This document shows positions 9,888 to 18,237 of a stretch of 64,000 nt of DNA, piece by piece (position 1 is the stretch's first letter; every line of letters starts with the position of its first letter). A program made the translations under genes and the position numbers. Origin of the DNA: an uncultured Emergencia sp. (GTDB taxonomy: Bacteria > Bacillota > Clostridia > Peptostreptococcales > Anaerovoracaceae); the NCBI GenBank assembly GCA_904420065.1, contig CAJFTU010000014.1, positions 62,001 through 126,000 of the forward strand. The letters run 5' to 3'. The notes beneath the pieces are model-generated. The model worked only from the letters and a program-made list of their open reading frames with translations. It had not been told where the DNA came from and ran no database searches.

Positions 9888-12800
9888 AGATTTTTTACGG
9901 AAGAGAGAGCATAGATAAAGAAAGATTTATCTACAAAGAGATCGGTGAGAGCGGGAAGAGGACGCTGGTCATTGTTCCCGATCAGTACACTCTCGAAGCC
10001 GAAAAACGAGCCTTTGACGTGCTTGGCGCAGAAGCGCTGATGGATATCGAGATTATCAGCCTGTCCAGACTGGGGTTTAAAGTCCTCACAGAGACGGGCG
10101 GAGGACGTCAGACCTTTATCGATAAATACGGAAGGCATATGCTGCTTTCCAGCATTGCCGCTGAATACGACGATAAGCTCCAGGTTTTTCGGGGAAGCCT
10201 GCGAAAAACTTCGTTTATCGAAATGGCCAACAATTTCATCTCTGAGATGAAGCAGTACGACGTATCGCCCGAAGATCTGGCCGAAATGGGCAGGGGAGTG
10301 GAGCAGGGCTGCCTGCTTCAGCGCAAGCTTTCCGATCTGCAGCTTATTTTCAGCGCTTATGAAGAGCGCATAAAGGGAAAGTATACCGACGCGGAAGATT
10401 ACATCGATCTATACATGAGCAAGATCCCCGAATCTTCACTGATCAGGGAATCGGATATCTGGGTTTACGGCTTCGACAGTTTTGCGCCTAAATCGGAGGC
10501 TGTTCTCGGACAGCTGATGGTTTCTGCTGCAAACGTGAACGTTTTCCTGACCGGTGATCGGGACTGCGGAGATCAGGACCTTTTTCTCCTCACTGAAATT
10601 GTCATGGAGAATCTGGAGAAAAGGGCGGCGTCGCTGGGTGTGAGCAGCAGCAGACGGCAGATCGATTCCGGATTCGATACCCCGGGCAAGAGTCCGGCTG
10701 TTTCGTTTCTTGAGCGGGAGCTGTTTTCTGTCGCCGGTCGCCGGAGCGATGAGAACCGCGGGATCACTGTGGTTAAAGCGGCGAATATGTACAGCGAGGC
10801 CGAGTCGGCGGCTTCTTTTATTCTTCACCTGCTCAGGGACTGCGGACTGCGGTACCGGGATATCGTGATCATCTGCAACGATCAGGAAGTGCGGGGCTCG
10901 GTCATCGGCCGTGTTTTCGAAGAATACGAAATTCCTCTCTTCGACGACAGGAAAAGGAGCATCATGAATTCGCCTATTGCCGTATTCGTGCTCGCCCTTT
11001 TGGAGACGGCCGTCGGCGGTTATCGGACTTCAGATATTTTTCGTACTCTGAAAACCGGTTTCTCGGGGCTTTCCGACGAAGAGACGGAAGCATTGGAAAA
11101 CTACGGGATAAAGTATCGGATAAGGGGAAATATGTGGAAGTCCGCTTTTGTTCGAGGCGGAATGGAGTACGGCGAAGACGGACTGGCGGAACTGGAAGCT
11201 TTGAGGCAAAAGGCAATGGAGCTTTTCCTGCCGGTAGAAAAGTTGTGCAGGGAGTCGGGATCCGTTGGGGATTTTCTCGGCGGATACTATGATTATCTGA
11301 CGGAACAGACGGGTTTGGCCGATAGCATCCTGTCTCTGGCGGACAGGCAGCAGGAACAGGGATTTCTCGATCTGGCAGAGGAAACCGTACAGATATGGAA
11401 TAAAATCGTAGATCTCTTCGATCAGGCTGAGGAACTGGCCGGAGAGGAAAAATTCGTCGGCGAGGATTTTATCCTTCTCATCAGCGCAGGAATGGAGCAG
11501 ATGGAGGTAGGCGTGCTGCCTCCGACTTCAGACGATATTCTGATGGGAACCATGCAGAGGACGCGCAGCGGCCAGGTGCGAGCCATGGTCGTGATCGGCG
11601 CCAATGAAGGCCTGTTGCCGGCAGACGGAACGGAAGAAGGTCTTTTTACCGTCGATGAGCTGGATTTTCTTGCAGAAAAGGGCCGACAGCTGTGCAAAGT
11701 CGACAGGATACGGGTTATGGAGGAAAAACTGGCCATATATCGCAATTTGTCCAAGCCGACGGATTATTTGTGGATCAGCTATTCGGCCAGCGACGAAGAA
11801 GGACGGGAGATAAGGCCTTCTGAAATCATTGAGCTGCTGCACCGGACATTCCCGTCACTGCAGGAAGAAAAAGATGTTTTAAATGAAGGGAATATGGACA
11901 AGTTCATCGGCGGGAGGACAAATACCCTGCGCCATCTGACTCATGCTCTGCAGCAGGCGGAAAAAGGAGAAACCATCGACAGCCGGTGGAAGGCTGTGGT
12001 TAGCTGGTATCGGACCAATTATCCGGAGGATCTGGACAGAGTGTTCAGGGGACTGGCTTTCACCAACGAGCAGAAGCCTTTGCCCGAGAAGCTGACTCGG
12101 CTGCTCTATCGTCGTGATTCAGGAGAACAGCTGGTGCTGAGTCCATCCCGTCTGGAGCGGTTCAGTCGCTGTCCTTTTGCCCATTATATTGCCTATGGAC
12201 TGCATCCCGATGAGCGGAGAATCTTTGAAGCGGCAGGTCGGGAAATCGGCGATCTTTACCACCGTTGTCTCATGGAAGTATCGGAAAAACTGAACCGGGA
12301 GAACGCCTGGGAGACTGTGACGCCTGAAGAATGCCGAAACTATGTCTCTCTGATCATACAGAGGGAAGCGGCCGTTTATCGGGAAGGCGTATTTCAGTTT
12401 GGCGGAGAAGAGCGCTACAAGGTCAGACGCATAGAGGACACCTGCTTTCAGGTCTGCTGGGCTCTGGTCGAACAGATCCGGGCGGGAAAGATAAAGGAAA
12501 GCCGGTATGAGGTTCCTTTCGGAAAAAATTGCGAGATTCCTCCTGTGGAAGTGAATATCGGCGGAGAGAACGTAAGTATCGAGGGTAAGATCGACCGCCT
12601 GGATATCCTTGAAGAGGATCGAGTCAAGATCATCGACTACAAAACCGGAAAAGAAAATTTTAATATTTATGAAGCAAGGGGTGGATATCGTCTCCAACTT
12701 ATGTTATACTTAAAAGCGGCTCAGGAAGGAAGCCGAAAACCGGCAGGGGTGTTTTACTTCCTGATCAGGGATCCGAGAGTGGAACTGAACGGAGCCGAAG

Positions 12801-13177
12801 AAAAAATTTCCGAAAAAATTTCAAAAGAAATGAGGAAATCTTTTCGATTAAATGGTATAATGGTTGACGACTGCCGGGTTATACGGGATATTGCCGGAGA
12901 ATTTCAGGGATTTTCCGATATCGTTCCGCTTCGAAGCGGAAAGGATGGCGTCAAGGGAACGTCGGATGGCTTTCTTCTGACAGAAGATGAGTTTTCCGAG
13001 CTACAGCAGGCGGTGGATCACCAGGTGAAGAAGCTGTGCGAACAGCTGGCAAAGGGAAGAATCGCCATCGCCCCGAAAAAGACCGACAGGGAATCAGCCT
13101 GCACCTACTGTTCTTACAGAAGCATCTGCAGATTTGATCCGGAATTTCCGGGATGCAGCTACGAGATAATTAAATAA
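9881..13177 (+). CDS. addB: AddB/RexB-like subunit of helicase-nuclease (PD-(D/E)XK nuclease)
   Basis: The 1098-residue product matches the AddB subunit of the AddAB recombination complex, which processes double-strand DNA ends. The C-terminal nuclease carries GKIDRLD, IIDYKTG and a downstream Gln (about 900-945). The four cysteines for an iron-sulfur cluster are present: one at about residue 764 (RFSRCPFAH) and three at about 1073-1093 (CTYC, C, GC). The N-terminus (IFYGRESIDKE) lacks the Walker A GxxGxGK seen in many AddB proteins. No addA gene follows, though the two are usually adjacent. It overlaps the HAD gene by 7 bases and ends 34 bases before a tRNA. Confidence 0.85.
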   Translation: MLKIFYGRESIDKERFIYKEIGESGKRTLVIVPDQYTLEAEKRAFDVLGAEALMDIEIISLSRLGFKVLTETGGGRQTFIDKYGRHMLLSSIAAEYDDKLQVFRGSLRKTSFIEMANNFISEMKQYDVSPEDLAEMGRGVEQGCLLQRKLSDLQLIFSAYEERIKGKYTDAEDYIDLYMSKIPESSLIRESDIWVYGFDSFAPKSEAVLGQLMVSAANVNVFLTGDRDCGDQDLFLLTEIVMENLEKRAASLGVSSSRRQIDSGFDTPGKSPAVSFLERELFSVAGRRSDENRGITVVKAANMYSEAESAASFILHLLRDCGLRYRDIVIICNDQEVRGSVIGRVFEEYEIPLFDDRKRSIMNSPIAVFVLALLETAVGGYRTSDIFRTLKTGFSGLSDEETEALENYGIKYRIRGNMWKSAFVRGGMEYGEDGLAELEALRQKAMELFLPVEKLCRESGSVGDFLGGYYDYLTEQTGLADSILSLADRQQEQGFLDLAEETVQIWNKIVDLFDQAEELAGEEKFVGEDFILLISAGMEQMEVGVLPPTSDDILMGTMQRTRSGQVRAMVVIGANEGLLPADGTEEGLFTVDELDFLAEKGRQLCKVDRIRVMEEKLAIYRNLSKPTDYLWISYSASDEEGREIRPSEIIELLHRTFPSLQEEKDVLNEGNMDKFIGGRTNTLRHLTHALQQAEKGETIDSRWKAVVSWYRTNYPEDLDRVFRGLAFTNEQKPLPEKLTRLLYRRDSGEQLVLSPSRLERFSRCPFAHYIAYGLHPDERRIFEAAGREIGDLYHRCLMEVSEKLNRENAWETVTPEECRNYVSLIIQREAAVYREGVFQFGGEERYKVRRIEDTCFQVCWALVEQIRAGKIKESRYEVPFGKNCEIPPVEVNIGGENVSIEGKIDRLDILEEDRVKIIDYKTGKENFNIYEARGGYRLQLMLYLKAAQEGSRKPAGVFYFLIRDPRVELNGAEEKISEKISKEMRKSFRLNGIMVDDCRVIRDIAGEFQGFSDIVPLRSGKDGVKGTSDGFLLTEDEFSELQQAVDHQVKKLCEQLAKGRIAIAPKKTDRESACTYCSYRSICRFDPEFPGCSYEIIK

Positions 13178-13211
13178 TTTACCATACAGGGCAGATATTC
13201 TGCCCGAACGC

Positions 13212-13287
13212 GCTTCCTTGGCTCAGTTGGTAGAGCAGCGCATTCGTAACGCGCAGGTCGCCGGTTCGAGTCCGGCAGGGAGCTCCA
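13212..13287 (+). tRNA. tRNA-Thr (anticodon CGT)
   Basis: A 76-base cloverleaf with an encoded CCA end. The acceptor stem is 13212-13218 with 13277-13283 (one G-T pair), the D stem is GCTC/GAGC, the T arm GCCGG-TTCGAGT-CCGGC. The anticodon CGT is at 13245-13247 in the loop TTCGTAA. The first acceptor pairs G1-C72 and C2-G71 agree with threonine identity. The last pair of the anticodon stem is an A31-C39 mismatch, which is unusual. Confidence 0.95.
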
Positions 13288-13290
13288 CGG

Positions 13291-13336
13291 AAAAACCCGC
13301 TGAAAACGTTTGATTTCAAGTGTTCAGCGGGTTTTT
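13291..13336 (+). terminator. Intrinsic terminator after tRNA-Thr
   Basis: A perfect 14-bp stem pairs 13291-13304 with 13323-13336 and ends in five T residues. It begins 4 bases after the tRNA CCA. Confidence 0.85.
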
Positions 13337-13491
13337 GATTTTTTGCAGCTGGGAAATTATTTGTCCAAATTTGTCGTTTTTTACCCTTTTGTAGTTGCAC
13401 CCGTGGTTGCACCGGCTCCTGTTTTCCTCCGTTTATTTTCACAAATAAAAGTAATTTGCAGAGATTGCTCTCCCTGCGGGCTGCAATCCGG

Positions 13492-14391
13492 TCAGAGCGC
13501 TTCCCCGAACCGATCCTGCAGCCGCTCCAAAAAAAGTTGGGCTGCGGAAGAAAAAACCTGATATTTTTTCCAGACGATGTTCAGCCCGGCTTCGAGACGG
13601 GGGTAGAGGGGGCGAAAACAGAGCTCGCTGGACTCAGAGGTATCGGCCAGTTTGTCCAGTGTAACTGCATAACCTGCGCCGGCTCTCGTCATGACGGCCG
13701 CATTGTAGAACAGATTGTAGGTGGCGGTGATGTTCAGCTTGCCGAAATCTTCTCCGAACCACTGGGCGAAGGGATTGTCCGATAAGTCTTTTGTAATGAC
13801 CTGTCTTGAGCAGATCAGCGGAAGGCTTAGCAGGTCTTCTTTGCGGATCTGCTCTTTTTGTGCCAGAGGACTGTCCTTTCTCATGACTACACCCCAGGTG
13901 TCGCTGACCGGGAGTCGGATAAAACTGTACTTTGACAGATCGGCAGGCTCGATCAGAATGCCGAAGTCCAGCAGACCCTTGTCCAGTTTCTCCGTTACAT
14001 CCTCGGCGTTTCCGCTGTAGAGATGAAAGTGAATGGACGGGAAGGTTTCCTGCAGACCTCTGATGACATCGGCAATCAGGCGCATGGCGTCAGTTTCGCC
14101 GCTGCCGATGTATATGCTGCCGCTGACGCTTTCTTCCATGGCACTGAATTCGGCTTCTGTCTTGTCGACCAGATCCAGGATTTCTTCCGCCCGTTTGCGG
14201 AGGAGCATGCCCTCTGCGGTGAGCGTCATGCGGTGTTTTTCCCGCAGAAACAGCTTTTGTCCCAGCTGATCTTCAAGATCCTTGATCTGCCGGGAGAGGG
14301 TGGGCTGAGTGATGTGCAGGCGCGCGGCGGCGCCGGTGATGCTCTCTTCTCGGGCTATAGCGAGAAAGTAACGGAGTACTCGAATTTCCAT
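13492..14391 (-). CDS. LysR-family transcriptional regulator
   Basis: A 299-residue LysR regulator: winged HTH at residues 1-60 (VLRYFLAIAREESITGAAARLHITQPTLSRQIKDLE) and a periplasmic-binding-like effector domain (about 90-295, starting GSIYIGSGETDAMRLIADVI). It lies 41 bases downstream of the asparaginase gene on the same strand, so the two may be co-transcribed. This differs from the common divergent layout of LysR regulators and targets. The target and effector are unknown. Confidence 0.9.
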   Translation of the reverse strand: MEIRVLRYFLAIAREESITGAAARLHITQPTLSRQIKDLEDQLGQKLFLREKHRMTLTAEGMLLRKRAEEILDLVDKTEAEFSAMEESVSGSIYIGSGETDAMRLIADVIRGLQETFPSIHFHLYSGNAEDVTEKLDKGLLDFGILIEPADLSKYSFIRLPVSDTWGVVMRKDSPLAQKEQIRKEDLLSLPLICSRQVITKDLSDNPFAQWFGEDFGKLNITATYNLFYNAAVMTRAGAGYAVTLDKLADTSESSELCFRPLYPRLEAGLNIVWKKYQVFSSAAQLFLERLQDRFGEAL

Positions 14392-14432
14392 GATTTCACT
14401 TCTCCTTTACATAAAGCGGACATAGGTCGGGT

Positions 14433-15461
14433 TTAAGCGTCCGCAGGATGCCGGGTCAGTTCGCCGCGGAGGTTTTCTTCCATCAGCGCTTTGATCCTGT
14501 CCCGGGGAAGTCCCAGGCTGAAGAGATAGTAGAGCTTGGCTACGGCGGCTTCGGTGGTCATGTTGTAGCCGCTGACTGCGCCTGCCCTGGTCAGTGCAGA
14601 ACTGGCAGCGTAGGCGCCCAGCTTGACGGTTCCCTGTTGGCACTGGGAGCAGACGGTAACGATAGTGCCGTTGTCGAAGGCCTTGCGTATGATCGGAAGC
14701 AGCGCGTCGTCGTAGCTGGGAATATTGCCGGCGCCGAAGGTTTCGAGGACGATGCCTTTCAGGCTCTCGGTCATGATGGATTCGAAGAGGCGGAACTGTA
14801 TACCCGGAAAGACCTTGAGCACGCCGATGGAAACCTGTTTGAACTGACTGAGGTGAAAATCGGTATTCTCTGCCGGTCTTTTAATCACATCGTAATTATA
14901 CTTTATATCGATACCCGCTTCCGCTAACGGCTGATAATTGGGGGAGGTAAAGGCGATGAGTCCATCCGCCGACGCTTTGACAGATCGGTTTCCACGGAGG
15001 AGACGGCCGCCGAAATAGAGGCAGACTTCCCGAACCTGTCCCTGACCGGCGATGAAGACGGAGGTGGATAGATTATCCGCGGCATCGCTCCGAAGTTGGC
15101 AGAGAGGAATCTGCGACCCGGTCAGGATGACCGGCTTGTCCAGCCCCTCGAGCATGAAAGACAGGGCGGAAGCCGTATAGGCCATGGTATCAGTTCCGTG
15201 AAGCACGACGAAACCGTCGTATTTGTGGTAGTTGTCCCTGATCGCCTGGCCGATCAGATTCCATTGTTTAACGGCGATATTCGATGAATCCAGAAGAGGA
15301 TCGAACTCGATCATCTCCCAGTCCGGCATGCCCGGTTCTCCCAGATCCCTGATCGCGGCGATTGCGTCGCGGAAATAGCCTTTCTTCGGCGCATATCCGT
15401 TTTCTGTGGGAACCATGCCAATGGTTCCTCCGGTGTATAATATGCAGATCTTTTTTTTCAT
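14433..15461 (-). CDS. ansA: L-asparaginase, type I (cytoplasmic)
   Basis: Hydrolyses L-asparagine to aspartate and ammonia. The 342 residues have the first catalytic Thr motif YTGGTIGM (about 9-16) and the second motif LHGTDTMAYTASAL (about 88-101), with no signal peptide, so it acts in the cytoplasm. Length fits the type I AnsA family. It is first in a minus-strand pair with a LysR regulator. Its promoter region is shared with the divergent deoD gene. Confidence 0.92.
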   Translation of the reverse strand: MKKKICILYTGGTIGMVPTENGYAPKKGYFRDAIAAIRDLGEPGMPDWEMIEFDPLLDSSNIAVKQWNLIGQAIRDNYHKYDGFVVLHGTDTMAYTASALSFMLEGLDKPVILTGSQIPLCQLRSDAADNLSTSVFIAGQGQVREVCLYFGGRLLRGNRSVKASADGLIAFTSPNYQPLAEAGIDIKYNYDVIKRPAENTDFHLSQFKQVSIGVLKVFPGIQFRLFESIMTESLKGIVLETFGAGNIPSYDDALLPIIRKAFDNGTIVTVCSQCQQGTVKLGAYAASSALTRAGAVSGYNMTTEAAVAKLYYLFSLGLPRDRIKALMEENLRGELTRHPADA

Positions 15462-15487
15462 CTGAACCTCCTGTCCAAACTCCCGCT

Positions 15488-15517
15488 TTGACGAAAAGGA
15501 GCATTTTTGGGTATAGT
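15488..15517 (+). promoter_or_regulatory. Probable deoD promoter
   Basis: TTGACG at 15488-15493 and TATAGT at 15512-15517 are separated by 18 bases, about 65 bases upstream of the deoD start. Confidence 0.6.
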
Positions 15518-15581
15518 ATATATATAGCTGTCCGGCTGCCCGGATCGAGAATCATTTTAACATATAAAGGAGATGATGGAA

Positions 15582-16298
15582 ATGACAAATATTCCTACGC
15601 CGCATATTACGGCAAAGCAAGGTGATTTCGCTGAGACGGTTCTGATGCCCGGTGATCCTCTGCGGGCGGCGTTTATCGCGGAGAACTATTTTACGGACCC
15701 GGTTTTAGTCAATCCGGTGCGGGGCGTAAACGGCTATACGGGAACGTACAAGGGAAAGAGGGTTTCCGTAATGGCATCCGGGATGGGCATTCCGTCCATC
15801 GGCATATATTCCCACGAACTGTTCCAGTTTTACGGTGTCGAAACTATCATTCGCGTAGGTTCGGCAGGAGGAATCCATCCGGATATACGCGTCAGAGATA
15901 TCGTCATGGGACAGGGCGCCAGCACAAATTCCAACTGGGCTTCCCAGTACGGCATCAACGGCACTATTGCGCCGATCTGCTCCTATGGACTGTTGAAAAA
16001 GGCGGAAAAGGCGGCAGAAAAGATGGGCATTCACCCTTTTGTCGGAAATATCTTTTCGTCCGATGTGTTCTATGATGAAAACCGGGATTATGAGAAGTGG
16101 ATGCAGATGGGAATTTTAGCGGTAGAAATGGAAGCAGCGGCGCTCTATCTGGAGGCGGCGAAGGCCGGAAAGGATGCGCTGTGCATCTGCACCGTATCAG
16201 ATCATCTGATTACCGGAGAAAGCTGCAGCGCTGAGGAGAGACAAACTTCCTTCAGGCAGATGATGGAGATCGCTCTCGAGACTGCTGTGGCGGAGTAA
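15582..16298 (+). CDS. deoD: Purine-nucleoside phosphorylase DeoD type
   Basis: Splits purine (deoxy)nucleosides with phosphate into base and (deoxy)ribose 1-phosphate, for salvage. Motifs of the hexameric bacterial PNP family are clear: MPGDPLRAAFIAENY, MASGMGIPSIGIYSHEL, RVGSAGGI, VEMEAAALYLEA and TVSDHLITGE. I chose ATG 15582, which gives 238 residues and the right spacing from AAGGAG (15567-15572); the ATG at 15573 touches the ribosome binding site. Confidence 0.94.
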   Translation: MTNIPTPHITAKQGDFAETVLMPGDPLRAAFIAENYFTDPVLVNPVRGVNGYTGTYKGKRVSVMASGMGIPSIGIYSHELFQFYGVETIIRVGSAGGIHPDIRVRDIVMGQGASTNSNWASQYGINGTIAPICSYGLLKKAEKAAEKMGIHPFVGNIFSSDVFYDENRDYEKWMQMGILAVEMEAAALYLEAAKAGKDALCICTVSDHLITGESCSAEERQTSFRQMMEIALETAVAE

Positions 16299-16332
16299 AA
16301 AAGGCTTCCGGCAGCGGTCTGCAGCCGGAAGC
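16297..16332 (-). terminator. Intrinsic terminator for the minus-strand XRE-like gene
   Basis: On the minus strand a 9-bp stem (16324-16332 with 16304-16312) is followed by six T (16297-16302 as A on plus). It starts just after the deoD stop and lies 28 bases past the end of the XRE-like gene. Confidence 0.7.
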
Positions 16333-16360
16333 TGCAGAAGCCGGCAAAGCTATTTCTTCT

Positions 16361-16681
16361 TCACATGGAAGTCGACAAAGATGACTCTTTTCTTTTCTCG
16401 CTGTGCCGAAGGAGAAGGGCGCCCTGCTCGAGGAGAAGTTCCTGCTGATCGGCCTCCAGACTGCGAAAAATGTGGATCAGCCTCGCTTCTTCGTGGCTGG
16501 TCTTTTCTTTGGTGTGAAAATCCAGCAGATAATCGCAGCTTACGCAAAAGTAAGCCGCAATGGATTTGAGGGCTTCGTAATCCGGTTCGCGTATGTTGCG
16601 AACGTAATTGCCCAGGGTGGACACCGCTGAACGGGTGTACGACGGAATGAGGACGCTGCGGTATTCAAGATACCTGCGCAT
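16361..16681 (-). CDS. XRE-family HTH regulator, N-terminus shortened
   Basis: A 106-residue protein whose first about 55 residues align by eye with the late half and whole length of an XRE helix-turn-helix (STLGNYVRNIREPDYEALKSIAAYF, then CDYLLDF). Extending the frame upstream adds seven more residues that fit the first helix, but they follow a TGA at 16703-16705 and have no start codon or ribosome binding site. The HTH is thus complete in the DNA but probably poorly translated, or the gene uses a non-standard start. The tail is a short helical segment. It may be decaying. Confidence 0.5.
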   Translation of the reverse strand: MRRYLEYRSVLIPSYTRSAVSTLGNYVRNIREPDYEALKSIAAYFCVSCDYLLDFHTKEKTSHEEARLIHIFRSLEADQQELLLEQGALLLRHSEKRKESSLSTSM

Positions 16682-16770
16682 AGTATACAGGGAATTGGCG
16701 AATCAGGGGAGATCTGCGGAGGTCAGGGACTTTTTCCATATTTCCGCAGAGCGGTGAGAACGGTATTGAT

Positions 16771-16818
16771 GCAGACTGTTAACAGAGTGGGGACACTGGG
16801 TTGACAGTCTGCTTTTTT
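16771..16818 (+). terminator. Orphan intrinsic terminator
   Basis: A 9-bp stem (16771-16779 with 16804-16812) is followed by six T on plus, but no plus-strand gene precedes it after deoD. It may end an unrecognised small RNA or read-through from deoD. Confidence 0.5.
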
Positions 16819-16857
16819 GTTGGATATAGACGCTGTGCCAGATGAAAACAGGTTCTT

Positions 16858-17358
16858 TTACCGGTTCAGCATGCGAAGAATTTTTTTCTGAACCAGATCG
16901 AGAAAGAAACCGATATACCATACGCCGATAATCATCGCCACGGCAATCTGCAGGAAAAAGCTGCCGGTCTGATCGATGTTCAGCGGGGACATGATCGTTA
17001 GACCGATGGCCCAGCCGCACAGATAGGATGGGCAGTAGATGTACTTCGGCGCGGCGGCGGAAATGAGGACTGCCAGCCCGCCCAGGACAAAAAGGGTGAG
17101 AAAGAGCTCAATATCCGGATTCAGCGCCAGCCAGTCCATGAGATGAAGCGCAATGAACGCCCAGAGATCGCCAAGGAGAAATCCGACCGTAATTTTCAAT
17201 CCGTCTTCTGCCCGATTGCCGTTGGTCACGTAGAGCCCAGCGCAGATTAAAGCTGCCGCTCCGGTTGAAATGTGAATGTGAGGCGCCAGCACTGCCCAAA
17301 TAGGAGGCAAAACGGCGATGCACAGCGCCAGCGACAGTGTTTCTTTGTTCTTTTTCAT
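16858..17358 (-). CDS. DUF1097-like membrane protein
   Basis: A 166-residue, highly hydrophobic protein with about five membrane segments; the N-terminus MKKNKETLSLALCIAVLPPIWAVL looks like the DUF1097 family, whose function is unknown. I chose ATG 17358 because AGGAAG lies 8 bases before it; the frame continues upstream to 17406 without a ribosome binding site. It lies downstream of the ABC permease on the same strand with a gap of about 90 bases, so it might be read with the ABC operon. Confidence 0.6.
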   Translation of the reverse strand: MKKNKETLSLALCIAVLPPIWAVLAPHIHISTGAAALICAGLYVTNGNRAEDGLKITVGFLLGDLWAFIALHLMDWLALNPDIELFLTLFVLGGLAVLISAAAPKYIYCPSYLCGWAIGLTIMSPLNIDQTGSFFLQIAVAMIIGVWYIGFFLDLVQKKILRMLNR

Positions 17359-17451
17359 GTATCTTGCTTCCTTTCCTGACGTAAATCTGCGGGAATCATT
17401 ATACAATAACGGAAGCCGTTTGACCAGAAAAAGATATGTACAGGACGGGCG

Positions 17452-18237
17452 TTACAGCGGGAGATCCTTTTTTTGAAACCAAATTATCCCTGCAGCGTAC
17501 AGGCAGAGGGACGCGATCAGCATGGCGGCAAAGCCGCCGGCGTATCCGCTGCCGTCGATAATCTTCTCCGTGTCAAACAGAGTGTTCAGCGTGAAATATT
17601 TCAGGAAGTCCAGATTGTCGGAAAGTTTGACGAGCAGGCTGACCACGAAGAAAAAGAGAGGGATACCGGCGCCGAAGGTCAGCGAGCTTTTGGAGGTATT
17701 GAAGATGCAGGATGAACAGAAGGTTATGCTGCTGATCGTCAGGTGATAGAGAAAGGCGCCTGCATTCAGCATCAGAAACGCCTCTTTGTCCAGTTCGCCC
17801 GGCTGAAAGGCCTCAGCGGCAGCGATGCCGACAGCGGAGGTGACGCCCCACATGAGCAGCAGGGAAAGGACGAAATAGACTGCGCTGGATAAGGTGATCT
17901 GCAGCCTTGTAACCGGCGTGGACAGAAATCCCGCCATGTTCCCTCTGTCGATCTTTTCTGCGATCATGCGGTTGCCGACCATGATGGAGTACACCATGGG
18001 AAAGACGATCGCCATCAGCGCGTAGAAGGAATTGGACATGAAGCTGATCAGCGTTCCGTTTCCGGTCAGGATGTGAGAAGCTACGGTTCCCTGAACGGCT
18101 GTCTGTAGTCCAGAGACCGTTTCCGGGGTGAATACGTTGGTCATCACCACGAGAAAGACGCAGAGAACCAGCGTAAAAGCGCACAGAAATTTGGCGTTGG
18201 ATTTTATGGTCTGTTTGAAATAAGGTATGTTAATCAT
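17452..18237 (-). CDS. ABC-2 type transporter permease
   Basis: A 261-residue membrane protein with about six hydrophobic segments, typical of ABC-2 export permeases (MVYSIMVGNRMIAEKIDRGNMAGFLSTPVTR is the usual cytoplasmic loop). It overlaps the end of the ATPase gene by 8 bases, so the pair forms one exporter. The substrate is unknown; a TetR regulator divergent from the pair suggests drug or lipid efflux. Confidence 0.85.
   Translation of the reverse strand: MINIPYFKQTIKSNAKFLCAFTLVLCVFLVVMTNVFTPETVSGLQTAVQGTVASHILTGNGTLISFMSNSFYALMAIVFPMVYSIMVGNRMIAEKIDRGNMAGFLSTPVTRLQITLSSAVYFVLSLLLMWGVTSAVGIAAAEAFQPGELDKEAFLMLNAGAFLYHLTISSITFCSSCIFNTSKSSLTFGAGIPLFFFVVSLLVKLSDNLDFLKYFTLNTLFDTEKIIDGSGYAGGFAAMLIASLCLYAAGIIWFQKKDLPL

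Noticed and set aside
13179-13442. 87-codon minus-strand frame across the tRNA
   Set aside because: It is a translation of the tRNA gene and its terminator, a known false-gene pattern.
13337-13491. Possible phage attachment scar after tRNA-Thr (GTTGCAC occurs twice near 13395-13415)
   Set aside because: No duplicate of the tRNA 3' end and no integrase were found, so the evidence is too weak.
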